Position numbers and translations under genes: made by a program. Below the pieces are notes generated by a model. It was not told the origin of the DNA and did not search any database. It saw only the letters and a program-made list of their open reading frames with translations. A stretch of DNA of 64,000 nucleotides from Pseudovibrio exalbescens. GTDB taxonomy: Bacteria; Pseudomonadota; Alphaproteobacteria; Rhizobiales; Stappiaceae. Within the stretch, counting starts at the first letter, position 1. The number at the start of each line of letters is the position of its first letter. Where the stretch lies: contig NZ_JAQZAJ010000003.1 in the NCBI RefSeq assembly GCF_028737195.1, positions 372,001 to 436,000 on the forward strand, in the 5' to 3' direction. Of this stretch, positions 44,511-53,306 are shown in pieces.

Positions 44511-44993
44511 TTGCGCCAATTCCTAGCGATTTCAATGATCGGATGCATTTTTACCGGTGCCGCTGTGGCCAGCAGCAATTTGAACACTCCCACCCCGGAA
44601 GACAGAAACATCATGCAGGCGTGCCTTGCTGAAGCAGGAACTTCCTTTGCGGCGTCCGTCGGCTGTATCGGCCGAGTGTTCACCGTCTGTCAGGAAAGCC
44701 CAGAACTGCAAACGTCCCTTGGCATGCGTGTTTGCGCCTCGCGCGAAACAGAGCTTTGGGATGAGAAACTCAATGCGGCCTATCAACAGGTGATGGAGTC
44801 CAAGCCCGAACCAGTGCAAGAGCAACTGCGTGCCGCACAACGCCTTTGGATCAAATTTCGCGACGCAGACTGCGAAGTGCCCATGAAGATTTATGAGGGT
44901 GGTTCATTGGGGCCGGTCGTGGCAGTACAATGCGGACTGCAAGCCACAGCGCTGCGTGCGCTGCAAATGGAAGACTATGCGAGGTTTCCGTGA
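44511..44993 (+). CDS. Secreted LprI-like (DUF1311) protein
   Basis: A 160-residue exported protein with a signal peptide (RQFLAISMIGCIFTGAAVA) and the DUF1311/LprI N-terminal-type domain: CASRETELWDEKLNAAYQQV and AAQRLWIKFRDADC. Family member LprI of Mycobacterium inhibits lysozyme; the broader family has many untested members. The start is a TTG at 44511 with GGAGG 7 nt upstream; an internal ATG would shorten the signal peptide. The stop overlaps a GTG start of the next gene. Confidence 0.78.
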   Translation: MRQFLAISMIGCIFTGAAVASSNLNTPTPEDRNIMQACLAEAGTSFAASVGCIGRVFTVCQESPELQTSLGMRVCASRETELWDEKLNAAYQQVMESKPEPVQEQLRAAQRLWIKFRDADCEVPMKIYEGGSLGPVVAVQCGLQATALRALQMEDYARFP

Positions 44994-45469
44994 TCAAACC
45001 CATTGGCGCGGCGTTGATGCTGCTGGTTTCCGCTGCCCCCTCCAAGGCGCTGGAGCTGCCGTTTTGTTCCCCTGACGATGATTTGGTACCCATACCACGC
45101 TGGGAGGTTGATGTTGACACACAGTTTTTGCTTTCCAAGGTGCCGCCCCTCCAGGAAGGGCTGATTATCCACCTGTTGCTTTCCATGAAGGAACAGGATG
45201 AGGCCGCCTGTGAAAAGCTGACTGGTGCCAAGCACTTCGTGTTCGACTATGCAAAGGAGGACCCTCAAGGCGAGGAGCTTGTGATCACGGTATCTGAAGA
45301 CCCGGCTTTTGATGCCCGTGGATGCATTTGGGACGGGCTTTATGCCTTTGGCGAGATTTCCGAGCCTGAGGAAGATGGATCCTCCATCTACCGTGTTTCG
45401 TTACACCGGCAGCCGGACTGGACCATTTTGGATAGCGGTCGCTTTTGCAAAATGGTGCAGGAGGGTTAG
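44990..45469 (+). CDS. Secreted hypothetical protein coupled to the LprI-like gene
   Basis: A 159-residue product with a signal peptide (IKPIGAALMLLVSAAPSKA) and four mature cysteines. I do not recognise a domain. The GTG start at 44990 overlaps the preceding stop as GTGA and has GAGG 5 nt upstream, so the two are translationally coupled and likely act together in the periplasm. Its stop shares TTAG with the convergent VWA gene. Confidence 0.6.
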   Translation: MIKPIGAALMLLVSAAPSKALELPFCSPDDDLVPIPRWEVDVDTQFLLSKVPPLQEGLIIHLLLSMKEQDEAACEKLTGAKHFVFDYAKEDPQGEELVITVSEDPAFDARGCIWDGLYAFGEISEPEEDGSSIYRVSLHRQPDWTILDSGRFCKMVQEG

Positions 45470-46701
45470 GCCGAGCGCTCAAGCCAAAGGCGCGGATCAG
45501 ACTGCTTGGCAAACCCGGTTGAACCATCAAGTGCTTTGCAAAGATCGGACACAGCGTCCAGCGAATGAACCGCCCTGAAGTCATCTACGTGCGGCAGTAA
45601 AGCTCTTATGCCGCGCGCTTTGGCTTCAAATCCCTCAAAGCGAAGCAAAGGATTAAGCCAGACAACACGGCGGCATGAACGGTGCAGCCGATCCATTTCC
45701 GTTGAGAGTTGGCCATCCTCCTGCCGCTCCAAACCGTCAGAAATGAATAGGACAATCGGGCCGCCGGAAAGGACACGTCTGGACCATTTGCGATTGAACT
45801 CATGGAGCGACTGGGCAATGCGGGTGCCGCCGGACCAGTCCTCAACGCCAGAGGTGCAGGCCATCAAGGCCTCATCTGGATCTTTCATTTCCAGTGCCCG
45901 GGTGATGTTTGTCAGCCTTGTACCAAACAAGAAGGTATGTACTCGTCTCTTTTCAGTCAGTGCGTGCAGAAAGTGGAGCAGAAGGCGCGTGTATTGGCTC
46001 ATGGACCCGGAGATGTCGCAGAGCGCAACGATTGGTGGATGAACTTGCGCCCTGCGGCGGTGCCTTAGTTCAATGATGTCGCCTCCTGAACGGAGTGAAG
46101 CCCGCAGGGACCGTCGCGGATCAACGCGCCCGCGACTTGCTGCTACCAGCCGCCTTGTTGGCACCTTGTCCAAAGGCAGCGTCATCATGCGCAGCGCATG
46201 TCTGGCCTTAGCAATCTCTTCTGCAGTCATCTGCGCAAAGTCTTTCTTCTGCAAGACCTCGCGCTCTGAGACGGTGAAGCGGGCGTCCACCTCAAGTTGG
46301 GGAGCGGCTTGTGTTGCTGTGCGCTGTTTGTTGGCTTCAAAGGCCTGTGACAGGCGAGTTTGCCCCGCCTTTGGAGGCTCGGGTTCGCGGGGCCCGCTTG
46401 GCGCAACGGGCGAGAGGATCGCCAACATCTTTTCGACCAATCCGTGGGTCTTCCAGTAGATGCGAAACGCTTCATCAAAGAGAGGCTTGTGTTCACGCTT
46501 GCGCACGAAGACGGCATGGAAGGTCCAGTAGAGATCATCTCGGCTGCTCAGGCCCGAGATTTCAACGGCTTCCACGGCATCGACCACGCTTGCCGGGCCG
46601 ATGGGCATCCCAGCCTTGCGCAGGATTCGCGCAAAGTGGACGAGGTTTTCGGTGATCTTGCCGCGCTTGTCTGACGGGGAGGCTGCTTCGTGTTCTGTCA
46701 T
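45466..46701 (-). CDS. VWA-domain (CoxE-like) protein
   Basis: A 411-residue cytoplasmic protein with a C-terminal von Willebrand factor A domain. The MIDAS metal site is DISGSMSQY; FISDGLER follows. The N-terminal half resembles the CoxE family. CoxE works with a MoxR-type ATPase in maturation of CO dehydrogenase, but no cox structural genes are in the window. It overlaps the MoxR-like gene by ATGA (46698-46701), so both are made together. Confidence 0.88.
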   Translation of the reverse strand: MTEHEAASPSDKRGKITENLVHFARILRKAGMPIGPASVVDAVEAVEISGLSSRDDLYWTFHAVFVRKREHKPLFDEAFRIYWKTHGLVEKMLAILSPVAPSGPREPEPPKAGQTRLSQAFEANKQRTATQAAPQLEVDARFTVSEREVLQKKDFAQMTAEEIAKARHALRMMTLPLDKVPTRRLVAASRGRVDPRRSLRASLRSGGDIIELRHRRRAQVHPPIVALCDISGSMSQYTRLLLHFLHALTEKRRVHTFLFGTRLTNITRALEMKDPDEALMACTSGVEDWSGGTRIAQSLHEFNRKWSRRVLSGGPIVLFISDGLERQEDGQLSTEMDRLHRSCRRVVWLNPLLRFEGFEAKARGIRALLPHVDDFRAVHSLDAVSDLCKALDGSTGFAKQSDPRLWLERSA

Positions 46702-47639
46702 GGCTCATTTTTCAGGCCCGGCTGGCCATAAAGGTCTCTTCGCAGCTCCTCGACAATTTCATGTGCTTTTGAGCCCTTTATGCGGTCAATGTCCTCCTGA
46801 TACTTGAGCAGTGTACCGAGGGTGTCTGTTACCATTTCTGGATCTAGTGCGACCTCATTGAGTTCCGTCAATGCAGTGGCCCAGTCCAGTGTTTCTGCAA
46901 CTCCGGGCTGCTTGAAAAGATCTTCCTTGGCACGCAGGCGCTGCACGAAAGCAACCACCTCTCTGGCGAGGCGCTCGGAGGCGCCGGGCACCTTCCGGTT
47001 TACAATTTCAAGCTCCCGTTCCCCATCTGGATAGTCAAGCCAATGGTAGAGACAGCGCCGCTTCAGGGCGTCGTGAATCTCGCGGGTTCGGTTGGTTGTA
47101 ATGATCGTGATCGGTGGTTCATCTGCCTTGATGGTTCCAAGTTCTGGGATCGTGACCTGATTGTCTGCCAGCACTTCAAGCAGAAAGGCTTCAAATGCTT
47201 CATCAGAGCGGTCCAACTCGTCGATGAGGAAAATCGGAGCGCCTTCCGGCGTCTTTTCGAGAGCCTGCAAAACCGGCCGTTTGATCAGGAAGCGCGGGGA
47301 GAAGACACTTTGCGACAGAGCCGCGCGGGAAACGTTGCCTTCGGCTTCCGCAAGGCGGATCTCGACCATTTGAGCTGCATAGTTCCATTCGTAAACGGCA
47401 GTGGAGACGTCCAGCCCCTCATAGCATTGCAGCCGAATGAGGGGGCGGTTCAAAGCCGCAGAAAGCACCTTGGCAATCTCTGTCTTTCCGACGCCTGCTT
47501 CGCCTTCTAGAAACAAGGGGCGACCCATACGCAAAGACAGATGCAGCACTGTTGCCAGCGCTCGATCCGACACATATCCGCCGTGCTGCAGCAGGCGCTC
47601 GGTCTCCTCAATTGAGTTGGGTAGTTGGCTCTTCCCCAT
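46698..47639 (-). CDS. MoxR-family AAA+ ATPase
   Basis: A 313-residue ATPase thought to remodel or load metal cofactors with its VWA partner. Walker A is GEAGVGKTE, Walker B is FLIDELDRSDEAFE and the sensor-1 region TIITTNRTRE. The start is the ATG at 47639 behind GGGGGGA; the frame is open 59 codons further without similarity. The gene is first in a two-gene operon with the VWA gene. Confidence 0.93.
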   Translation of the reverse strand: MGKSQLPNSIEETERLLQHGGYVSDRALATVLHLSLRMGRPLFLEGEAGVGKTEIAKVLSAALNRPLIRLQCYEGLDVSTAVYEWNYAAQMVEIRLAEAEGNVSRAALSQSVFSPRFLIKRPVLQALEKTPEGAPIFLIDELDRSDEAFEAFLLEVLADNQVTIPELGTIKADEPPITIITTNRTREIHDALKRRCLYHWLDYPDGERELEIVNRKVPGASERLAREVVAFVQRLRAKEDLFKQPGVAETLDWATALTELNEVALDPEMVTDTLGTLLKYQEDIDRIKGSKAHEIVEELRRDLYGQPGLKNEP

Positions 47640-47850
47640 GAGTTCGTCCCCCCATATGCGCGGTGATTCAACCGCTTGTTTCCAAGTATCATAGGGGGAT
47701 CTGCGTATTTTTCTAGCAGGTACGCGCTGTGGCCCCTGCCAAACGGCGGTGATACAAAGGAGTAGGTGCGCCCCTCTCTTTTCCCAATTCAAGGACGCTG
47801 ATAGATCCTGTAACAATGAACAGTATTGATTTCAAAATGAGTTGCTTTTC

Positions 47851-49050
47851 ATGAATGAATTTTGCCCGCCAACTCAACCAAATGGCGCAAACCAAACGTT
47901 CAAGGTTGAGTTTGATGAAGACCATCCGGTAGTTCCTTCGTTGCTGAAGTGGACGGGTCTTACGCTCTTGACGCTTGGTATCTACCGGTTTTGGGCAATA
48001 ACAAAGCTGCGTCGTTTCTTGTGGTCGAACACTCAATTTTTAGGTGACCGGTTGAGGTATCATGGGACAGTCAAGGAGCTGTTCATTGGCTTTCTTCTCG
48101 CCCTTGCCATCTTGCTGCCAGCCTATCTGGCCGCTACTTTTTTACCCCTCTTTGGGCAGTTCGTTGGGTCTATTGGCAGCTTCGGCTTTTTCTCAGTGAT
48201 CCTGATCTTGATGCCTTATGTGAGTTTCAGGCGACAACGCTACCTACTCACCAGAACAAGCTGGCGAGGTCTGCGGTTTGGGATGGAGAGCAAAGCGCGG
48301 GGGTATGTCTGGCGCTGGCTACTGTGGTCATTTGGATCGATCGTCACCTTGGGGATATTGACCCCATGGCGGCTGGCTGCACTGGACCGGTATCGATACG
48401 AGGCATGCGCATTTGGCGATGTTAGATGCATTTACGTTGCGCGGGCAACGGACTATTGGTCTGCTTTGCGTCTTCCACTGCTCGTTACCGGAGGATTGGT
48501 TGTTCTTGCCGTATTCCTCTCGGTTGCGATGGTCGGTGTGACTCTGGTTCCGCTCGCCTTGATGGCCGTTTTGTTCGGTTGTTTCTTTCTGTTTTACCCG
48601 TGGGTGCAGGCCTTGTTGTTTCGCTTGCGGATGAGCTCCATGTACTTCGGTGCCATCAAACTCAAATCTGACTTCTCAACGCGGCACCAATATGCGGCGA
48701 CCTTCGGCGCGCTATTGACGGTTGCGGTTGGTATGGGGTGTGTCATGGCAATCGTGAATACCTATGGAACGCCAATGCCATCTCCTGAGCAGGTCGAGGA
48801 GACAGGCGGTCTTCTTTCCCTATTTATGCTGAGCTTGCAGAACGTTCTGCCCATTGTTGTTGTTTTCTACGCGGTGGGTATGTTTGCGGACATGTACTTC
48901 ATGCAGGTCTACTTGCTGGGCAAGAGGTTCAATAGCATTCATGTGAGCGACGTTGATTTTCTTGTCAATGTGCGCTCGGTCCAGAGACAAGAGGGCGTCG
49001 CTGGGGTTGGTCTTGCAGATGCGCTTGATAGTGGGTTTGATGCGATATGA
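47851..49050 (+). CDS. DUF898 (YjgN-like) polytopic membrane protein
   Basis: A 399-residue integral membrane protein of the YjgN/DUF898 family, function unknown. Family hallmarks are LTLLTLGIYRFWAITKLRRF, followed twice by similar LGILTPWRLAALDRYRY patterns, and many aromatic/basic loops around about eight helices. The ATG at 47851 has only a weak ribosome binding site. It ends in an ATGA overlap with a downstream M48 peptidase gene, so the two are translationally coupled. Confidence 0.85.
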   Translation: MNEFCPPTQPNGANQTFKVEFDEDHPVVPSLLKWTGLTLLTLGIYRFWAITKLRRFLWSNTQFLGDRLRYHGTVKELFIGFLLALAILLPAYLAATFLPLFGQFVGSIGSFGFFSVILILMPYVSFRRQRYLLTRTSWRGLRFGMESKARGYVWRWLLWSFGSIVTLGILTPWRLAALDRYRYEACAFGDVRCIYVARATDYWSALRLPLLVTGGLVVLAVFLSVAMVGVTLVPLALMAVLFGCFFLFYPWVQALLFRLRMSSMYFGAIKLKSDFSTRHQYAATFGALLTVAVGMGCVMAIVNTYGTPMPSPEQVEETGGLLSLFMLSLQNVLPIVVVFYAVGMFADMYFMQVYLLGKRFNSIHVSDVDFLVNVRSVQRQEGVAGVGLADALDSGFDAI

Positions 49051-50117
49051 GTGGCCATTTCATAGGTGAAGCCTTTTACTATGACGGCGAGAGCCCGGTG
49101 CGGCGGGATGTTCTGCTTTATCAGCTTGGTCAACTGCTTCTGGTTACGGATCGCGCAACACACTCCGAACTGTTTCGCGCCACCTCAGATTGTTTTCAGC
49201 TGAAAAATGATGGTCATGGCGGTGTTCATGTTTCTTTTTCAGAGCACCTGAAAAGGGGCGAGATCTCTGTTGTTGCAGAAAGTACCCGCCAGAGCTTGGA
49301 GAGGGGGTTTGGCAAACAAGTCCAGTCGTTGGAGGGGAATACAAACTGGAGCTACGTCGGATTGGGCTTTGGTGCAGTCGCATTTACTGCCGCTGTCCTC
49401 ATTTTCGTGCTGCCGCTGCTGGCAGGAAAACTTGTGGGAATGCTGCCGTTGTGGGTGGAAGAGGAGGTGGCTCAACACGTTGAGGAGACCTTCAAAGGCA
49501 CGAGCGTTCACTGCACGTCTCCGCTTGGAGATGCTGGCTTGAACCGATTGGTGGCGCGTTTGTCACATGACGAGGACCTGCCTTTTCCTCTCAAAGTGCA
49601 GGTGCTGAAAAGCCCGATTGCCAATGCCTATGCGCTTCCCGGAGGACGCATTTTCATCCTCTCCGGTATCTTCGAAGAGGTGAAAAATCCAGAGGCCCTT
49701 GCTGGTGTCCTTGCCCATGAAATGGGGCACATCAAGAACCGCGATTCTATGAAGTCCATCGTGAATGCAGCTGGCGTTGGTATTGTTGTCTCCGTTTTCC
49801 TCGGAGACCTCACAGGAGGTAGCCTGGCGGCTGTTGTGAGTCAGAACTTGCTGAACCAGAAGTATTCTCGCGATATTGAGCGTGAGGCCGATCAGTACGC
49901 CATCAACCTCTTGAACAGGAAGAAAATTCCGGCTGATGGATTGTTGGCGTTCCTAAGTTCCATGGAGGAGGATACCGAATTTGAGTTGCTCTCCTCGCAT
50001 CCAGTAACGCAGGAGCGATTGGCCCTTTTGCAAGATCAAGGAATTATTGGCACCAAGAGCAACCGACGGTTGATTGCGCGGGCTCAGTGGGGAGCGCTTC
50101 GTACGATCTGTGATTAG
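49047..50117 (+). CDS. M48-family membrane metallopeptidase
   Basis: A zinc endopeptidase of 356 residues. An N-terminal soluble region (1-100) is followed by a transmembrane helix at about 104-130. The catalytic domain has HEMGH at 224-228 and the third zinc ligand in the IEREAD segment, Glu280. The Asn-rich loop and helix after HEMGH look membrane-associated, as in HtpX/BepA relatives. It is coupled to the DUF898 gene and converges on the TrmN6-like gene, sharing TTAG. Substrate unknown; quality control of envelope proteins is a family-based guess. Confidence 0.9.
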   Translation: MSGHFIGEAFYYDGESPVRRDVLLYQLGQLLLVTDRATHSELFRATSDCFQLKNDGHGGVHVSFSEHLKRGEISVVAESTRQSLERGFGKQVQSLEGNTNWSYVGLGFGAVAFTAAVLIFVLPLLAGKLVGMLPLWVEEEVAQHVEETFKGTSVHCTSPLGDAGLNRLVARLSHDEDLPFPLKVQVLKSPIANAYALPGGRIFILSGIFEEVKNPEALAGVLAHEMGHIKNRDSMKSIVNAAGVGIVVSVFLGDLTGGSLAAVVSQNLLNQKYSRDIEREADQYAINLLNRKKIPADGLLAFLSSMEEDTEFELLSSHPVTQERLALLQDQGIIGTKSNRRLIARAQWGALRTICD

Positions 50118-50941
50118 CGCCGGAACACAAGATCAAGGCCGTTTCCGTGGCGCAGGATCTTTTGGGCCTGTTCGGTAAACGCGTCCCCTGTTTCGTCATG
50201 CAGGGTGAAGCCCGGAAGCAGTTGAAGCGGCGCTTTGCTTTGGCTGACGGCTCTGACAATGACGCGGGTTGCCGCAGAGGTTGCGGTGGGGCGTATGGGG
50301 ACGATATCTACCGCGCCAAACCGGCCTTGCATCGCGTCCAGGAGTTCTTGCAGGCCATCTGCCCGAAAGATCACGGAGAGTGTCCCGCCTTTTTTCAGCA
50401 AATCGCTCGCGGTGCGCAGCCAAGGTTCAACACCACGCTCATCCAGTGCATGTGCGGCGGCCCGTTCCTTCTGTGGTGTTACGCGAAAACGGCTGCTGTC
50501 ATAGTAGGGCGGATTCATGATGACATGATCGGCTTGCGATGGATGCAGACCGGTTGCATGGCGGATGCTTCCCTTGGCGGTGAGGTCTGCTTCCACGATT
50601 GTAACGCGTTCGGCGAAGCGTTGGTTCTCGGGAAGCGCCAGACCGCGGCGGGCAAGGCTTGCCGCCACCGCATCTACTTCAACACCAGTGACTGTGATCT
50701 TTGGCAGGCGCCATGCGGCACAAAAGGCGGCAGAGCCGACACCTGTTCCCAGATCCATCACATGCCCCGTGGTGGCATCAGGCAGACTGGCAGCGAGATA
50801 GACTGCATCCAGCCCGGCGCGATGGCGCCCCTTGGCGGGTTGCTCAATCATGACGCGGCCATCAAGGAACTTGTCGAGTGTTGTCTGTGGCAGCTCAACC
50901 AAGTTGGTGTCTATTGGGAGTGTGTCGGGCGTTTCTGCCAT
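50114..50941 (-). CDS. TrmN6-like N6-adenine methyltransferase
   Basis: A class I SAM methyltransferase of 275 residues. Motif I is DLGTGVGSAAF (63-73) and the catalytic NPPYY at 143-147, the N-(D/P)-P-Y pattern of amino-methyltransferases. E. coli YfiC/TrmN6 methylates A37 of tRNA1(Val); this assignment is by family. An N-terminal extension precedes HRAGLDAVYLA. The DUF2007 gene is 10 nt upstream on the same strand. Confidence 0.85.
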   Translation of the reverse strand: MAETPDTLPIDTNLVELPQTTLDKFLDGRVMIEQPAKGRHRAGLDAVYLAASLPDATTGHVMDLGTGVGSAAFCAAWRLPKITVTGVEVDAVAASLARRGLALPENQRFAERVTIVEADLTAKGSIRHATGLHPSQADHVIMNPPYYDSSRFRVTPQKERAAAHALDERGVEPWLRTASDLLKKGGTLSVIFRADGLQELLDAMQGRFGAVDIVPIRPTATSAATRVIVRAVSQSKAPLQLLPGFTLHDETGDAFTEQAQKILRHGNGLDLVFRR

Positions 50942-50951
50942 TTTCTTTGTG

Positions 50952-51173
50952 TCAGCGCTTCAGCTCATATTCGAGGCCGGCCTCCACGAGAAGCTGTCTG
51001 GCGCGGTCAATCTCGTCGGCATGTACCAGAATTCGGCGTGGGAGAAAACCCAGAGAGCCATCCAAAATGCTCATGTTGGTGTCTGCGACGAAGAAGATGA
51101 TGCCTGCTTCGCCGAGCAGTGCTTCGACAAAAGAAATCGTCACGGCGTTGTTCGTGCGCAGCAGTTCTTCCAT
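50952..51173 (-). CDS. DUF2007 putative signal-transducing protein
   Basis: A 73-residue protein of the DUF2007 family (MEELLRTNNAVTISFVEALL, then RRILVHADEIDRARQLL), resembling a small ferredoxin-like or PII-like fold. Activity unknown. The ATG at 51173 follows GGGAGGG by 6 nt; a longer frame has no ribosome binding site. It precedes the TrmN6-like gene by 10 nt, so they are probably cotranscribed, and is divergent from the prenyl synthase gene. Confidence 0.8.
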   Translation of the reverse strand: MEELLRTNNAVTISFVEALLGEAGIIFFVADTNMSILDGSLGFLPRRILVHADEIDRARQLLVEAGLEYELKR

Positions 51174-51334
51174 CAATTCCCTCCCTGATCTGATCATTAG
51201 GCACGTTATTGTGTTCAGATCGACCTGAAAATGCGTTTTAGCCAAGGAACATCTGCGATCAATTTGCGTTCCGATCTTGCCCTAGTGGCTTTCGGGACCT
51301 ATTGTCCCGGAAAAGTCAATGGAGAGGGCAACAC

Positions 51335-52348
51335 GTGGGCGTCGTTCAGTTGCAAAAAGACCTTAAACAACCAGCCAGTATTCAGAGTCTGGTTGATCTC
51401 GTCTCGGATGACATGGGGCGCGTTAACGAGCTGATCCTTTCTAAAGCCGGCTCTAATGTGGAACTTATTCCGGAGATCTCAAGACACTTGATCGATTCCG
51501 GTGGCAAGCGTCTGCGCCCGATGCTGACGCTCGCGTTCGCGAAGATGTTTGGCTACGAAGGCGACGGTCATGTCATTCTAGCTGCCGCCGTCGAGTTCAT
51601 GCACACAGCCACACTGCTTCATGACGATGTGGTGGATGAGAGTGACATGCGCCGTGGCAAGCTCGCAGCTCGCAAGCTCTGGGGGAATCAGGCAAGCGTT
51701 CTGGTGGGCGACTATCTTCTTGGCCAGGCTTTCAAGATGATGGTGGACGTGGGTTCTCTGGAAGCGCTGCGCATTCTGTCAGAAGCTTCTGCAATTATTG
51801 CGGAAGGTGAGGTGCTGCAACTGGGCGCGGCGCAGGACCTGAACACCGATGAACCGATGTACATGCAGGTGGTGGAAGCAAAGACCGCCGCACTGTTTGC
51901 TGCTGCATCCGAGGTGAGCCCGGAAATCGCCGATAAGGGTGCCGAGATTCGCGCGGCTGCGCGTAAGTTTGGTATGGACCTTGGCCTTGCTTTCCAGTTG
52001 GTGGATGATGCCCTTGATTATGGTGGGTCTGCCAAGGACCTTGGAAAAGACGTAGGTGATGACTTCCACGAAGGCAAAATCACCCTGCCAATCATTTATG
52101 CGGTTCAACGCGGCTCTGATGAGGACCGTGCCTTCTGGAAGCGGACACTCGAAGACGGCATTATTGAAGATGGCGACCTCGAGCATGCAATCCAGCTGCT
52201 CCGCACCACCGGGGCTTTGGAGGATACCATCAAGCGAGCGCGGGAGTTTGGCGCTTCTGCCATTGAAGCCTTGGCAACCTTGCCTGATGGCGCTGCAAAG
52301 GATGCGCTGGTTGAAAGCGTTGAGTTTTGCATCCAGCGCGTCAGTTAA
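51335..52348 (+). CDS. Octaprenyl diphosphate synthase-type polyprenyl synthetase
   Basis: Makes the long isoprenoid chain of ubiquinone from IPP and FPP. Of 337 residues, GGKRLRP is at 57-63, the first aspartate-rich motif DDVVDESD from residue 97 and the second DDALDYGG from residue 224. The start is the GTG at 51335, with GGAGAGGG 6 nt upstream. Chain length (eight or ten units) cannot be told from sequence. The DUF2007 gene diverges from it and a bidirectional terminator follows. Confidence 0.94.
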   Translation: MGVVQLQKDLKQPASIQSLVDLVSDDMGRVNELILSKAGSNVELIPEISRHLIDSGGKRLRPMLTLAFAKMFGYEGDGHVILAAAVEFMHTATLLHDDVVDESDMRRGKLAARKLWGNQASVLVGDYLLGQAFKMMVDVGSLEALRILSEASAIIAEGEVLQLGAAQDLNTDEPMYMQVVEAKTAALFAAASEVSPEIADKGAEIRAAARKFGMDLGLAFQLVDDALDYGGSAKDLGKDVGDDFHEGKITLPIIYAVQRGSDEDRAFWKRTLEDGIIEDGDLEHAIQLLRTTGALEDTIKRAREFGASAIEALATLPDGAAKDALVESVEFCIQRVS

Positions 52349-52370
52349 ACGCAAAAAAGGTTTGATTTAA

Positions 52371-52396
52371 AAATGGGGCCAACGGCCCCGTTTTTT
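52371..52396. terminator. Bidirectional terminator between the prenyl synthase gene and ispE
   Basis: GGGGCC and GGCCCC flank AAC with further A/T pairing, followed by TTTTTT on the plus strand; the minus strand has ATTTTTAAA. The genes converge here. Confidence 0.87.
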
Positions 52397-52397
52397 G

Positions 52398-53306
52398 TTA
52401 GTACGCTGCGGATTGAACCCACCAATCGGGGCGGTTTTCCTTGATGCGCTTAGCCACGGCCTGTGCTTCGCCAAGTGTTGCGCAGAGCGCAAAGCAGGTT
52501 GGGCCGGAGCCTGACATGCGTGAGAGAAGCGTTTCAGTCTGTGCGTCCAGGAGCGACAGCACATCGCCGATTTGTGGCACCAAGGACGTTGCCGGTGCTT
52601 GAAGGTCATTTCGGCAGGCACGCAGCCAGCTGGCAAATTCCTGCGGGCCAGACCATTTATCCGGCAAGGTTTGCAATGGGCTGTTTTGTTTGTTCTCCAA
52701 GGCTTGGAAAACGGAGGGTGTTGACAGCTCGATACCCGGATTGACGAGCACCAGTGCACCTTTGGGAGCGGCGGAGAGCTTTTCGATCTGCTCGCCAATG
52801 CCGCGAACCCGGCTTGGATTTTCACCAAAGCACATCGGTACATCCGCACCAAGACGCAAGGCAAGCTTCTCAAGATTGTGGCTTGATGGATGAACGTCCC
52901 AAAGACGGCCCAAGGCGCGTAAGGTAGCTGCTGCATCTGCCGAACCGCCACCAATGCCAGCGGCAACAGGCAAGCGCTTTGTCAGTTGGATGTGTGCAGA
53001 ACGGGCGCCCGGTACACTTTCTGACATCAGCCACGCAGCCTTCATAACAAGGTTTGTGGACCTGTCTGTGTTCAGAGGCTCGGCGTAGGGCCCCGAAATG
53101 CTCAGGGTCATGTCATCGGCGGGGCGCAGTGTTATCTCATCACCATACGCGGGAAAAACCACAAGGCTATCTAGCGTGTGGTAGCCATCCTCGCGCTGGC
53201 CTGTGACATGAAGAGCCAGATTGACCTTGGCCCGTGCGGTTTCCACCACCTCAGTGGTTTCAAAAGGTGCTACTAACTCGCTTGCAGCAAGTCTATCTGC
53301 CGTCAT
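52398..53306 (-). CDS. ispE: 4-diphosphocytidyl-2-C-methyl-D-erythritol kinase
   Basis: A GHMP kinase of the MEP isoprenoid pathway, about 302 residues. The substrate motif ARAKVNLALHVTG and the ATP-binding LPVAAGIGGGSADAAATL are clear, with MSGSGPTCFAL near the C-terminus. It overlaps the 3' end of the TPR gene by 14 nt using the ATG at 53306; a TTG at 53321 is also possible and neither has a clear ribosome binding site. Its neighbour across the terminator is a prenyl synthase gene, so two isoprenoid genes converge. Confidence 0.95.
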   Translation of the reverse strand: MTADRLAASELVAPFETTEVVETARAKVNLALHVTGQREDGYHTLDSLVVFPAYGDEITLRPADDMTLSISGPYAEPLNTDRSTNLVMKAAWLMSESVPGARSAHIQLTKRLPVAAGIGGGSADAAATLRALGRLWDVHPSSHNLEKLALRLGADVPMCFGENPSRVRGIGEQIEKLSAAPKGALVLVNPGIELSTPSVFQALENKQNSPLQTLPDKWSGPQEFASWLRACRNDLQAPATSLVPQIGDVLSLLDAQTETLLSRMSGSGPTCFALCATLGEAQAVAKRIKENRPDWWVQSAAY

